DNA from: Polyangia bacterium
GTDB taxonomy: Bacteria; Myxococcota_A; Polyangia; Nannocystales; Nannocystaceae
Assembly (NCBI GenBank): GCA_030424595.1
Contig: JAUHWG010000023.1
Coordinates: 1 to 64,000 of the forward strand
Length of the DNA: 64,000 nucleotides
Reading direction: 5' to 3'
A program made the translations under genes and the position numbers. The notes beneath the pieces were generated by a model. It searched no databases, was not told the origin of the DNA, and worked only from the letters and a program-made list of their open reading frames with translations. Of this stretch, positions 43,572-52,350 are shown one piece after another. Within the stretch, counting starts at the first letter, position 1. Each line of letters begins with the position of its first letter.

Positions 43572-44423
43572 ATGTCCATGAGATCGACGATCACCCCCCC
43601 TAGCAGCCCGAGCTTGGCGCCTCTCGTGACGCTGCTCCTGCTCCTGCCGGCCTGCGTCGACATTGCGAAGTCCACGGGCACCAGCGCCTCGACCGGGACG
43701 ATGAGCGGCACAGGCTCGGGGTCGGACTCCGAGGGCACAGAGTCGACCGCCACCACCGACGGCACCGTGAGCACCGGCGCTGAGACGTCGACGTCGGGCT
43801 CGACGACCGCCGCGACCGCGGGGCTCGAATGCGACCCCCGGGACCTGCCCGAGTGCGAGGTCGAGGCCTGCGTGCAAAGCTGGGACTACGGCTGCCCCGA
43901 CTGCGAGATCGAGTTTGACCGCGCGAGGTGCTTCGAGGTCGACGTCGGCTGCGCCTATCCAGCGCTCGAGTGCGATCTTCCTGAGCCCTGCGAGCGGGTC
44001 TGGGCCTTCGGCAGCCAAGACCTCGAGACGCTCGACACCTTCGAGAGCGAGGCGGCGGCGATCTGCGTGCTCGAGTCGCTCCGCGATGGCAGCGCTGCCC
44101 ACTACGAGCTCCTCTGGGGGGCGATGGAGACCGGCTCGACGAGGTTCGACGTCTTCGTCGACGGCGCCGGCGGGGCCACGCTCCAGTGGACCGTCGACTG
44201 CCCCGGCTGCCCGATCTCGGGGCACTACGGTCGAACCGGCCTCCTCACGCTCAACTCCGATGATTTCTTTGAGACCTGTCTCAAGGAGCCGACGACAGAG
44301 TCGCTGCTCGAGTGCGTCTACGGATTGACGATGGTAAAGGAGGCCGACGGTCCCCCGGAGGGCTACACGCCGCCGTGGACCACAGGAGAGTGCTCACAAT
44401 TGGTCTTCGCCTGTCCGAGCTGA
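43572..44423 (+). CDS. Lipoprotein with Ser/Thr linker and Cys-rich domain
   Basis: 283 aa. Lipoprotein signal with Cys 28 (LLLLLPAC), a Ser/Thr/Gly-rich linker to about 85, then a roughly 195-aa domain with some 14 Cys (DPRDLPECEVEACVQSWDYG, CPDCEIEF, TVDCPGCPISGHYG). A mid region (ELLWGAMETGSTRFDVFVDG) reads as beta strands. Likely a disulfide-stabilised outer-surface protein. No named family. ATG 43572 or 43578. The upstream gap 43286-43571 has no clear gene. Confidence 0.82.
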   Translation: MSMRSTITPPSSPSLAPLVTLLLLLPACVDIAKSTGTSASTGTMSGTGSGSDSEGTESTATTDGTVSTGAETSTSGSTTAATAGLECDPRDLPECEVEACVQSWDYGCPDCEIEFDRARCFEVDVGCAYPALECDLPEPCERVWAFGSQDLETLDTFESEAAAICVLESLRDGSAAHYELLWGAMETGSTRFDVFVDGAGGATLQWTVDCPGCPISGHYGRTGLLTLNSDDFFETCLKEPTTESLLECVYGLTMVKEADGPPEGYTPPWTTGECSQLVFACPS

Positions 44424-44499
44424 GCGTCCGCGGCTCTTCGCCTCCGCTGCTATTGTCGGACAGCACAGGCGCCGACCTGCTCGTCCCCAGGGCGCTCCG

Positions 44500-44601
44500 T
44501 CCATCCTCGTACCAGGCGACGCACTCCTGCGCGGCGCCAGGGCACCCGAGCGGCTCTGTGTCGCACCAGGGGGCGCAGCAGCCAGCCGCCTGGCACCCCT
44601 C
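44500..44601 (-). pseudogene. 3' remnant of a Cys-rich lipoprotein gene
   Basis: Thirty-four codons on the minus strand read EGCQAAGCCAPWCDTEPLGC, then PGAAQECVAWYEDG. This is the conserved C-terminal Cys motif I associate with many Nannocystineae lipoproteins (CC-x2-[FW]C ... QECV-WYE-G). Both flanking frames lose coding character at once, and no start or stop fits. It lies in the 320-bp gap 44424-44743. A degraded fragment. Confidence 0.5.
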
Positions 44602-44743
44602 GACGGATATCGCGGGATGCGGCAGAGATCCGCCGCGCTCGACTACGAGGCTCGACGATGACGCTCCTCAGAACGTCCGCTGAGATGGGCGCGTCGACTT
44701 GACGCGAGTCGCGTTAGCTCGCAGTCTGCGGGCGGAACTGCCC

Positions 44744-46042
44744 ATGCCTAAGGTCACCCGCTCCGCATCGGCCGGCGTCATCGCCTCGATCGTCTTCGCC
44801 GCGTCCCTCGCCTGCGCTCCGAAGGGAGCCGCGCCTGCGGCCGCGCCGGAGAGCCCTGCGACCCCGCAGCCTGAGGCCGCCAGCGTCGACTCAGCTCCCC
44901 CCGCGACCGCCGGGGGCGAGGGGAGCTTCGCGCTGGTCTGGTATGACGCGCTCCTCCACCGCAGCCTCGACGACGAGGCGCCGCTCCAGGCCTACGACTT
45001 CGGCGACCTCCCCCGCGAGCGCCGCCCCGGTCAGGTCTTCACCGTAAGGCGCCTCGAGTCACGAGGTGAGTGGGTGAAGGTGGGCGGGGTCGACCGCTGG
45101 CACGACGACGAGTGGCGGTCGATCCACTGCATCGGCAGTGACATCTTCGACACCCATGAGGTCAACGTCGCCGTGTGGGTCCACGAGCGGGATCTGGCGC
45201 CAGTCCTGACCGCCCCCTTCGAGCTTCGTCACGAGGATGGGACCTACGTCTCCTTGACGCCGGGGGTGCCGCTCATCGGCGGCAAGCCGTGGCTCGACGG
45301 CTATTCGTTCCCCTTCTCGGTCCCCGCCGAGTCGATCGGCCTCGCCTACGAGCCCGCCCCGTTCCAAGAGACGAGCTTGCCCCCCAGCTCCAACTTTGCA
45401 GCGAAGCCTGCCAGCGTTCAGGTCAGCCTCGGCGGTGACCGGGTCCCCTGGTCGCAGCCGGTCTGGAGCTACGCAGAGGAGCCGATCGTGCGCTTGACAG
45501 AGGCGATCGACGGGAAGCGTCACCTCGTCGAGGAGCGGTGCGGGAGCTTTGAGCTCGCGGTCGAGGGGGTCGGGGAATTCACTCCGCTCCCGATCGGCGG
45601 TGTGCTCGGCGGGATGGCGGGCGCCGGCGAGCCGCGCCCCGGCGGGTTGGTCGCGGCCGGCACCCCGCTCCTCTGGCCCGACGGGACCCCAGCCGGCCAC
45701 ACCGTCGCCGAGCTGCGGCGCCACACGCTCGCCCCCGGCTCGGAGCCGATGACCTGCATCGAGGTCGGCGTCGGCCGCGAGCTCAAGACCCAGCGCTTTC
45801 GCGGGAGATGGCGCGGATCTGCGTCGACACAGCGCGGATCGAGGCGATCGAGCTCTAGCAGCCCTCCCAGGCCGCGTCGATCCTATCAACATAGGCGAAC
45901 GCTACCAGCACCCCCCACAGAAACGCCTGTTCTCGGGGGATTGCGGCCGTCCGGCGCCCTGGGAGCGTTTTGGGGTGAGCGCTCACCCACACGGGCGCAG
46001 TCGAAGCGCGAGAGCCCACGGGACTTCACCACGGCCTCCTAG
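44744..46042 (+). CDS. Hypothetical lipoprotein, frameshifted near its 3' end
   Basis: From ATG 44744, with a lipoprotein signal (FAASLAC, Cys 24), a Pro/Ala linker, then a globular beta-rich region with SH3-like phrases (RPGQVFTVRRLESRGEWVKV, AVWVHERDLAPVL). Coding character is excellent to about 45797 (VGRELKTQR). It then switches frame: the good frame continues SREMARICVDTARIEAIEL and stops at TAG 45855-45857, while the actual frame runs on to 46042 as a Ser/Arg/Pro-rich tail. One extra T in the TTT at 45796-45798 would restore it. It is either a pseudogene-in-progress or a sequence error. No family recognised. Confidence 0.72.
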   Translation: MPKVTRSASAGVIASIVFAASLACAPKGAAPAAAPESPATPQPEAASVDSAPPATAGGEGSFALVWYDALLHRSLDDEAPLQAYDFGDLPRERRPGQVFTVRRLESRGEWVKVGGVDRWHDDEWRSIHCIGSDIFDTHEVNVAVWVHERDLAPVLTAPFELRHEDGTYVSLTPGVPLIGGKPWLDGYSFPFSVPAESIGLAYEPAPFQETSLPPSSNFAAKPASVQVSLGGDRVPWSQPVWSYAEEPIVRLTEAIDGKRHLVEERCGSFELAVEGVGEFTPLPIGGVLGGMAGAGEPRPGGLVAAGTPLLWPDGTPAGHTVAELRRHTLAPGSEPMTCIEVGVGRELKTQRFRGRWRGSASTQRGSRRSSSSSPPRPRRSYQHRRTLPAPPTETPVLGGLRPSGALGAFWGERSPTRAQSKRESPRDFTTAS

Positions 46043-46503
46043 CTGACGAAGTTCGGAAGGTCGCGGTAGAAGTCGAGCCAGGCCTGCGCGAGCGGCTTGC
46101 CCTTGAGCGGATAGCCGGTCCAGCCGGGGCCCTTGGCCTTCGCGCTGTAGTAGATCCCGCGGGAGAACCAGCCCGAACGGACACGTACGCGCTTGGCCTC
46201 GTCGAGCTTGCCGAGGCCGGTCGCCTTCACCTTCTCGGCGAGCGCCTCGAGGGTCGAGTCGAGCGCCTCCACGCTGAGATCGCTGGCGCTCAGCATCCGC
46301 GCCAGGGCGGCGCCTATGGGCTCATCGCCGAGCTGCCAGGTCGTCGTCGTGATGCTCCGATTCCAGACCGCGGTGTCGACCCTGAGGGGGACCATCAGCA
46401 GGCGCCTGCGGGTTCCTACGAGGCAACCTTCGCCGACGCCGGCGCTGCCGATGTACGTCGTCTTCGGACAATATACAAAATCGCGACCCTCCACCAGCGC
46501 CAT
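46039..46503 (-). CDS. Hypothetical protein
   Basis: A 154-aa soluble protein without signal peptide. N-terminal strands (RDFVYCPKTTYIGSAGVGEG, RRRLLMVPLRVD) are followed by a helical middle (SVEALDSTLEALAEKV) and an aromatic C-terminus (SGWFSRGIYYSAKAKGPGW). Its last four bases overlap the tail created by the frameshift in the convergent gene; if that gene really ends at 45857 the two are well separated. No family recognised. Confidence 0.65.
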   Translation of the reverse strand: MALVEGRDFVYCPKTTYIGSAGVGEGCLVGTRRRLLMVPLRVDTAVWNRSITTTTWQLGDEPIGAALARMLSASDLSVEALDSTLEALAEKVKATGLGKLDEAKRVRVRSGWFSRGIYYSAKAKGPGWTGYPLKGKPLAQAWLDFYRDLPNFVS

Positions 46504-46754
46504 TGCGCACCCCCGTCCAAACAGGCCCTAAGCATCGGTGAGGCCCCTCGCGCTGTCAACACCTGGGACCCTCACCGGTCGTAGGCGTCGATCGTAGGGC
46601 CAGCGCGCTCGCGCTGTGATCGCTCCGCGTCCCAGGGTTCACTCTGCCTCCGGGATCCGATCGACCTCGAGCCTCTCCCCCAGAGAGGTTCCCTCCGCAG
46701 GACATCGACGTACTGACCGGAGCCTGGGACCCCAGCTGCGATAGACTCCCGCCG

Positions 46755-47342
46755 GTGCGGATCCGACCAGGGAGCGAGTGGGACTCGGAGACCTTCGACA
46801 AGGAGGACCTGACCGGCGCGGATCTCCGGGGCTGTGTCTTCAGCGAGTGCGACTTTGTCGGCTGCACCCTGACCGACGCCGACCTGAGCCGCGCTGTCCT
46901 CGACGACTGCAGCTTCCGCGGCGGCGATATGTCGACCTGCAAGGTCACCGACGCGAAGCTCCGCGGCGTCCGCTTCAAGGACGCCCGCCTGCGCGGGGTG
47001 CTCTGGGCAGACGTCTACCAGCTCGGCCTCGATCTGAGCTTTGTCGGCTCGAACCTGAGCTACAGCTCCTTCTACGGCCTCCACCTCCGGGACTTTGTGG
47101 CGACCAAGTGCACGCTCCACGAGGTCGACTTCGGCGAGGCCATTCTCAAGGGCGCGGACTTCAGCGAGAGCGATCTGGCCGGCGCGCTCTTTCACCGGAC
47201 GACCCTCGAGCGCGTCGACTTCGGCAGCGCGAGGAACATCGCCCTCGACCTTCGCAACGCCAAGATGAAGAAGATCAAGCTCTCCCTCGACGGGACGATC
47301 GCCAGCCTCGACCTGCTCGGCGTCGAGGTCGTCCTGGGGTGA
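46755..47342 (+). CDS. Pentapeptide-repeat protein, Qnr/MfpA-like size
   Basis: 195 aa, composed almost wholly of pentapeptides from about residue 12 to 190: DLTGADLRGCVFSECDFVGC, TLTDADLSRAVLDDCSFRGG and similar, with Leu/Phe at the central position. Length and lack of signal or membrane segments match free beta-helix proteins such as Qnr, McbG and MfpA, which mimic DNA and protect gyrase. That function cannot be assumed here, since many such proteins have none known. GTG 46755 is the first start in frame. The gap 46504-46754 has no gene. Confidence 0.85.
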   Translation: MRIRPGSEWDSETFDKEDLTGADLRGCVFSECDFVGCTLTDADLSRAVLDDCSFRGGDMSTCKVTDAKLRGVRFKDARLRGVLWADVYQLGLDLSFVGSNLSYSSFYGLHLRDFVATKCTLHEVDFGEAILKGADFSESDLAGALFHRTTLERVDFGSARNIALDLRNAKMKKIKLSLDGTIASLDLLGVEVVLG

Positions 47343-47478
47343 GCTGGCCCCAGCCTCGAGAGGGCGACCTAAGCCCGTGGATGAGCTATGAAGGGGTCCT
47401 TGCCGGGCGGCGACGAGCCGCCGTCCACATCACCCGCCGTCAAGATCTTCCGACGCCACAGACAAAGGACACACGCCG

Positions 47479-48360
47479 ATGGACAACGCAAAAGAATTTG
47501 GAGCGCAGAGCACCGCCGAGGAGGTCACCGCAGGCATCGACCTCAGCGGCCAGACCTGGCTCATCACCGGCTGCAACTCCGGCCTCGGCTACGAGACCGC
47601 GCGGGTCCTCGCGCTCCGCGGCGCCAGGATCGTCGGCCTCGCCCGCACCCGAGAGAAGGCCGCCGACGCCCTCGCGAAGCTGGGGATCGACGGGGTCCCG
47701 GTGGCCTGTGAACTCTCGGACCTCGGCAGCGTCCGCCAGGCCGTGCGAGAGGTCCGCGAGATCGGACCGCTCGACGGGATCATCGCCAACGCCGGGATCA
47801 TGGCCCTGCCGCAGCTCGAGCAGGTCCACGGCTACGAGCGCCAGTTCTTCACCAACCACATGGGACACTTTGTCCTCGTCACCGGCCTCCTCGACCGCCT
47901 GACCGCGACCGGCCGCGTGGTGATGCTCAGCAGCGGGGCCCATCACTTCGCCTCGCGCGGGCTCGAGCTCGACAACCTCACCGGCGAGGACGACTACGAC
48001 GCCTGGCGGATGTACGGCCGCTCCAAGCTCGCCAACATCCTCTTCGCCCGCAGCCTGACCGCCCGCTTCGCCGGCACCTCGCGGACCGCCAACGCCGTCC
48101 ACCCGGGCGTCATCGAGACCAACCTCGGCCGCCACGTACCTGACCGTGAGGCCATGTACGAGCGGCTGAAGCCGCGGATGAAGACCGTCGAACAGGGCGC
48201 CGCGACCCAGTGCTACGTCGCCGTACGCCCCGAGCTCGCCGGCACGAGCGGGCAGTACTACAGCGATTGCAAGGTCGCCAAGACCATCCCCGCCGCCCAG
48301 GACCGCATCCTCGCCGAGGCCCTCTGGGAGAGCAGCGAGGCGATCGCCGCCGAGCTCTAG
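47479..48360 (+). CDS. Short-chain dehydrogenase/reductase, retinol-dehydrogenase-like
   Basis: 293 aa. LITGCNSGLGYETARVLALR binds the cofactor, followed by NAGIMALPQ, HFVLVTGLL, Ser in VVMLSSGAHH and the catalytic YGRSKLAN. The layout matches the RDH/WWOX-like SDR group, usually NADP-dependent on long-chain alcohols or aldehydes. Start ATG 47479. It is convergent with the serine hydrolase gene, and the hairpin at 48393-48428 separates them. Confidence 0.92.
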   Translation: MDNAKEFGAQSTAEEVTAGIDLSGQTWLITGCNSGLGYETARVLALRGARIVGLARTREKAADALAKLGIDGVPVACELSDLGSVRQAVREVREIGPLDGIIANAGIMALPQLEQVHGYERQFFTNHMGHFVLVTGLLDRLTATGRVVMLSSGAHHFASRGLELDNLTGEDDYDAWRMYGRSKLANILFARSLTARFAGTSRTANAVHPGVIETNLGRHVPDREAMYERLKPRMKTVEQGAATQCYVAVRPELAGTSGQYYSDCKVAKTIPAAQDRILAEALWESSEAIAAEL

Positions 48361-48392
48361 GAGCCGGCGACGGTCACGACACAGCGCAGCTC

Positions 48393-48428
48393 ACCTCGGC
48401 CCCCCGCGAGCGCTGGCGGGGCCGAGGT
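48393..48428. terminator. Bidirectional hairpin between convergent genes
   Basis: ACCTCGGCCCC(CC)GC pairs with GCGGGGCCGAGGT around GAGCGCTG, a 13-bp stem with a 2-nt bulge. It is 33 bp after the SDR stop and 25 bp after the stop of the minus-strand hydrolase gene, so it can serve both. Confidence 0.65.
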
Positions 48429-48452
48429 GGTGCGAATGGGCGCGCAGCCCTG

Positions 48453-49850
48453 CTACCGGCGGGGACGGGTCCCTCCGCTGTAGGCCACGGCGAGCCTGAG
48501 CACGGCCCACAACACTCCGGTCACGGCGAACGCCATCAGCACCAGGCCGAAATCCGGCTGAAAGAGGCGAATCGTCCCAATCGGCGCGCCGAACAAGGTC
48601 GGTACCACGCTGAGGACGACCCATGCCCCGCCGAGCGTGGTCAGGAGCGGAAACCACAGGCTAAAGAGGCCAAACGCGCCCGACTTGGCCCGTAACGCGT
48701 CGCGATGCCGCCATGCCCAGACGATGCTGCCCAGGAACACGAGCGGCGCGAGCGTGAGCGCGATGAAGAGGGCCTTCTGCGGCCAACGGCTGCCCTCCCC
48801 GTCGTAGTCTAGGCCGAGGGCCCTGGCCGTGATGCCGCTGCGGAGCTCTGTCGTCTCGCCGAAGCCCGTCCCGCTCGTCGCGTTGACCAGCACGACGACG
48901 CCGCTGTGCTCCGCCGGGATCATCGTCGCGAGCGTCTCAAAGCCCGGGCTCGCGCCGGAGTGCCACACGCTCCCATTCTCGGCCTCCACGAACCATCCGA
49001 ACCCGTAGAAGGGCGACTCCTCGCTCGCTGGGCGCATCATCGCGGCCTTGCCGCTGGCGCTGAGGATGTCGTCCTCGCCGTTCACCATCGCTTGCATATA
49101 GAGCGCCAGATCGCTGGCGCTCGCGACGATCCCTCCGGCAGGAGACCCTCGATAGGTATTGTTCAGGGTCAGGGGGCGCTTGGCGCCGAACCATGGCCTA
49201 TGACCTGTCGCCATCGCCTCGTGAATATCGCCGTCCGCGACGAAGCTGTGCTCCATACCCAGGGGCTCTAGGATGTTGGCCTCGATATAGGCTTCGTACT
49301 CTTGCCCGCTGACGACCTCGATCAGGCGACCGAGGAGCAGATAGTTGAGGTTCGAGTACTCCCATTGGGCGCCGGGCGCCATGGCGACCCTCAGCTCTGC
49401 GACCTGGGCGACACGGCCCGCGAGGTCATCCGCCTCACCGCTATTGTCTGCGTGCGGAGTGTTCCCTTGAAGTGTAGAGAAGCCGCTCGTGTGGCTGAGG
49501 AGCTGCCGGATCGAGCTCGCGCCTGCCGGTCGTCCAGACAGGACGCCGAGATAGCGGGATATTTCTGCGTCCAGGTCGATCTTTCCCGCTTCGACCAGCT
49601 GCATCACGGCCAGCGCAGTGAAGCTCTTCGAGATCGAGCCGGTCAGGAACGGTGTGTCGGGGGTGACCTGGTCGTCGCCTCCGATCTTCAGGACTCCGCG
49701 CGCACCGACCATGCGGATCTCGCCGTCGGTCACGACCGCGTATGCGAGACCCGGCGCGCCGGAGGTCGGCATCTCCCGATCGATGAAGTCTTCGATCGAG
49801 CCCGCCGGTGCGGCGACTTGCAGGGCTGCGCTGAGTCCGAGGGCGAGCAT
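48453..49850 (-). CDS. Beta-lactamase-fold serine hydrolase with membrane tail
   Basis: 465 aa from ATG 49850 (signal peptide LALGLSAALQVAAPAGS; in-frame TTG 49907 would precede it). Class C/D-Ala-D-Ala peptidase-type domain: SxxK nucleophile in GSISKSFTALAVMQLVEAGK, Tyr-Ser-Asn in WEYSNLNYLLLG and a late HSGASPGF in place of KTG. Residues about 365-460 add three or four TM helices. Such proteins act as esterases or D-amino-acid peptidases in the periplasm. The TM tail suggests inner-membrane anchoring with the catalytic domain outside. Confidence 0.9.
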   Translation of the reverse strand: MLALGLSAALQVAAPAGSIEDFIDREMPTSGAPGLAYAVVTDGEIRMVGARGVLKIGGDDQVTPDTPFLTGSISKSFTALAVMQLVEAGKIDLDAEISRYLGVLSGRPAGASSIRQLLSHTSGFSTLQGNTPHADNSGEADDLAGRVAQVAELRVAMAPGAQWEYSNLNYLLLGRLIEVVSGQEYEAYIEANILEPLGMEHSFVADGDIHEAMATGHRPWFGAKRPLTLNNTYRGSPAGGIVASASDLALYMQAMVNGEDDILSASGKAAMMRPASEESPFYGFGWFVEAENGSVWHSGASPGFETLATMIPAEHSGVVVLVNATSGTGFGETTELRSGITARALGLDYDGEGSRWPQKALFIALTLAPLVFLGSIVWAWRHRDALRAKSGAFGLFSLWFPLLTTLGGAWVVLSVVPTLFGAPIGTIRLFQPDFGLVLMAFAVTGVLWAVLRLAVAYSGGTRPRR

Positions 49851-49913
49851 CGACAGAGGTGGGCGGATGCTATCATCTCCCACGAGCTCGCACTTCGGCC
49901 CGGACAAGCTCAG

Positions 49914-50024
49914 GAGCGGCCGTCGACCCTCGGCGGCGCGGCTGTCGAGGCCGAACCCCGGGAAGAGCTCGTGGAGCTGCTTGAGACCGGGATGCTCGCG
50001 GCGTTCACGGAGCGAACACGTTGA
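49914..50024 (+). pseudogene. Possible 3' gene remnant
   Basis: The last 36 codons before TGA 50022-50024 read like a helical protein end (PREELVELLETGMLAAFTER). The frame upstream is antisense to the serine hydrolase gene and has no start of its own. Low confidence; it resembles the other 3' remnants in this window. Confidence 0.25.
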
Positions 50025-50045
50025 GGCCCTTGATGTAGAGCCCGT

Positions 50046-50093
<48 letters not shown>

Positions 50094-50131
50094 ATCACGC
50101 CCAAGCTGCTATGATCCGTGCCAGAGCCGCG

Positions 50132-50596
50132 ATGCGATTGGTCGTGTACGGAAACTCAGGGGCTGGAAAGTCGACGCTGGCGAGAGCGCTGGCCGACGAC
50201 GGGCTGGCCCATCTAGACCTCGACACCCTCGCCTGGGAGCCCACGGAGCCCCCGGTGCGGACGCCCCTCGAAGAGGCCGCGGCGGCGATCCGCGAGTTCA
50301 CGGAGGCCCACGAGCGCTGGGTGATCGAGGGGTGCTACGCCGACCTGATCGAGCGCGTCCTCGATCGGGCCACGAAGCTCGTGTTCCTCGATCCTCCGGT
50401 CGAGACCTGCCAGGCGCACGCGCGCGGTCGGCCCTGGGAGCCCCACAAGTACCCGAGCCCAGCGGCACAGGACGCGAACCTGCCGATGCTCCTGGACTGG
50501 ATCGCCGACTACCCCACCCGCGAGGGCCCGCTGGGCAGGCCGGCCCACCTCGCGCTCTACGAAGCGTTCGACGGACCCAAGGAGCGCCGCCGCTAG
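50132..50596 (+). CDS. P-loop nucleotide kinase-like protein
   Basis: 154 aa from ATG 50132 (ATG 50111 adds seven residues). Opens directly into the Walker A loop: MRLVVYGNSGAGKSTLARAL, then HLDLDTLAWEP, the WVIEGCYADL helix and KLVFLDPPVETCQAHARGR with a lid-like Arg. This layout matches small AAA_18/FlaR-like topology kinases of nucleotides or small metabolites. The substrate is unknown. Its TAG stop is formed by the CTAG end of the inverted-repeat element at 50593, which may have replaced its original 3' end; the last residues KERRR could be new. Confidence 0.85.
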   Translation: MRLVVYGNSGAGKSTLARALADDGLAHLDLDTLAWEPTEPPVRTPLEEAAAAIREFTEAHERWVIEGCYADLIERVLDRATKLVFLDPPVETCQAHARGRPWEPHKYPSPAAQDANLPMLLDWIADYPTREGPLGRPAHLALYEAFDGPKERRR

Positions 50597-50756
50597 CAGC
50601 CCATGGCGAGAGTCCCGTGTGCTCTCGCGCCGCAATCGTTGGCCCTCTTGGCTTCGACGAAACGCCGCTGTACTGGGCCGTACCGCCATTTTCGGCGGGG
50701 CCGAGAGGGCCGACGAGGGCTGGAGAGTGCGCGGGACTTTCGCCACGGTCTGCTAG
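50593..50756. repeat. Dispersed inverted-repeat element, copy 2 (best preserved)
   Basis: 164 bp running CTAG to CTAG. The left arm starts CTAGCAGCCCATGGCGAGAG and continues to GGCCCTCTTGGC. The right arm, read on the opposite strand, is CTAGCAGACCGTGGCGAAAG to GGCCCTCTCGGC. The arms are about 50 bp and roughly 75-80% complementary by eye, with a centre of about 55 bp. No ORF of its own. MITE-like. Confidence 0.75.
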
Positions 50757-50885
50757 GCCCCGACGAGGTCAGGGAGTGGGGCCTGACAGCGCGGCTGCGA
50801 GGCCGCTGTCCGGAAATCTGAACATGCGGACGCTCGAACTCGAGCCAACCGCGACCTACCTAACCCCTTCGCCGCCAGTGACCGT

Positions 50886-50905
50886 TGAGCGGACGTGATA
50901 CCGTC
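50886..50905 (+). promoter_or_regulatory. Conserved leader block, paralogue 1
   Basis: TGAGCGGACGTGATACCGTC ends 5 bp before the ATG at 50911. The same block, with one change, sits at the same spacing before the second paralogue (52326-52345). Probably a promoter -10/leader or operator. Confidence 0.45.
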
Positions 50906-50910
50906 CGGGG

Positions 50911-52197
50911 ATGGAGCTGTCGACGATCTCTGCTCGTGTCACGATCGTCGCGGCGATCGTCGCCGGGGGTTGTGGGGTCACCGTCGTCACGCAGGGCGAC
51001 AGCGCAAGTGACAGTGATGGCGATGAACCCGGCTGCCAGGAGCACTGGCAAGACACCGACCCGTACACCGAGCTCGCCACGGCCTGGGTCCGCGAGCCGA
51101 CCGACACGATCGAAGATGCCCCCTGGAGCCCCTCCTCGATCCCCTGCGACTCCAACTTCGTGATCGCGCTGGACGCCAGCGCGGACGGCTCGCTCTACGT
51201 CCTCGGGCACGCCCCCTCCTCGCTCCACTGTGACGATGCGGACCGCGACACGTACGGCCGATGCAGGGCGACCCAATGGCTTCGGCGCCTCTCTCCAGAC
51301 TACGACGAGCTCTGGTCTCGCTCCTTTGACCTCCGGGATCTCGTGCTCGTCGCGGTCAAGACGACCGCGGACGGCGGGGCCATCGTCGCCGGCGCGAGCG
51401 GCAGCCGCGAGAACGACTCGCCGTGGCTGGCCCGGTTTGGCGATGACGGCAGCCCGCTGTGGCAGCGAGACCTCCCGGGTTCGGGACACTTGCGCGGGCT
51501 CGCGGTCACCCCCGACGGCGAGACGGTCGCGGTCGGGACCCTCGACGTCGAGGTGGGCGCAGACCTCTGGGTTGTCAAGGTGCGCAGCGATGGGTTCAAG
51601 GCGTGGTCGCGAAACCTCGGGACTCTCGGCTACGACGCGGGGACCGACGTCGCGGTCGACGCCCAGGGGCGGATCTGGGTCGTCGGCGGCTGGAGCAGCG
51701 AGCCAGACACGACCGGCTGGTTGAGCCGCCGCAACGATGGACCGATCAGCGCCATGACCCGCTTTGAGGGCTCGATCGTCGCCCTCCTAGATCCGGAGGG
51801 CGCCGAGCTGTGGATCGATGAGTCCGGGCCGCCGATCACCTCCTCCACCGGGGCCTACGCGGTCGACCTCCTGCCGGGCGGCGACGCCATCGTCAGCGCC
51901 TACTCCGACGACGCCTCGCTGGTCCGCTACAGCCCGAGCGGCGAGCGGGTGTGGGAGGTCCAGACCGGCGACGCCATCGTCCGCGCCGTCGCCGTCGACG
52001 ACATGGGCGAGATCTTCGCCATCACCGACCGGAGCCTCTTCCACTTCGACAGCGAGGGGACGGAGCTCACCGCGCCCCAACTCCTGTGGGAGTCCACCGA
52101 CTCGCAGGAGGTCGGCATGAGCGACGCGCTCACCCTGAGGAACGACGGCACGCCGCTTATCGCGGGACACGTCGTGTCCGGCTGGATCCACCTCTGA
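50911..52197 (+). CDS. Beta-propeller lipoprotein, paralogue 1
   Basis: 428 aa. Lipoprotein signal with Cys 21 (IVAGGC), a short acidic linker, then seven or so blade-like repeats of the type G-G-x-I-V-A-G...G-x-x-L-W: VKTTADGGAIVAGASGS, VTPDGETVAVGTLDVE, VDAQGRIWVVGGWSSEP, SPSGERVWEVQTGDA. The pattern resembles SBBP/PQQ-like propellers common in myxobacterial surface proteins. No catalytic residues are identifiable. About half the residues match the next gene, and the 5' flanks match too, so the pair arose by tandem duplication. Confidence 0.85.
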   Translation: MELSTISARVTIVAAIVAGGCGVTVVTQGDSASDSDGDEPGCQEHWQDTDPYTELATAWVREPTDTIEDAPWSPSSIPCDSNFVIALDASADGSLYVLGHAPSSLHCDDADRDTYGRCRATQWLRRLSPDYDELWSRSFDLRDLVLVAVKTTADGGAIVAGASGSRENDSPWLARFGDDGSPLWQRDLPGSGHLRGLAVTPDGETVAVGTLDVEVGADLWVVKVRSDGFKAWSRNLGTLGYDAGTDVAVDAQGRIWVVGGWSSEPDTTGWLSRRNDGPISAMTRFEGSIVALLDPEGAELWIDESGPPITSSTGAYAVDLLPGGDAIVSAYSDDASLVRYSPSGERVWEVQTGDAIVRAVAVDDMGEIFAITDRSLFHFDSEGTELTAPQLLWESTDSQEVGMSDALTLRNDGTPLIAGHVVSGWIHL

Positions 52198-52325
52198 CCG
52201 GGCGAGGAGCCTCGCGTCCGCGCCACGGCTGCGAGGCCGCCGTCCAGAGACTTGGACGGGGATCGCTCGAAGTCGAGCCGGCCGCCGCGGACAGCCCCCT
52301 TGGCCTCCGGTGAGGGTCCGCGCTG

Positions 52326-52345
52326 TGAGCGGACGTGATACTGTC
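52326..52345 (+). promoter_or_regulatory. Conserved leader block, paralogue 2
   Basis: TGAGCGGACGTGATACTGTC ends 5 bp before ATG 52351 and matches 50886-50905 at 19 of 20 positions. Confidence 0.45.
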
Positions 52346-52350
52346 ACGTG

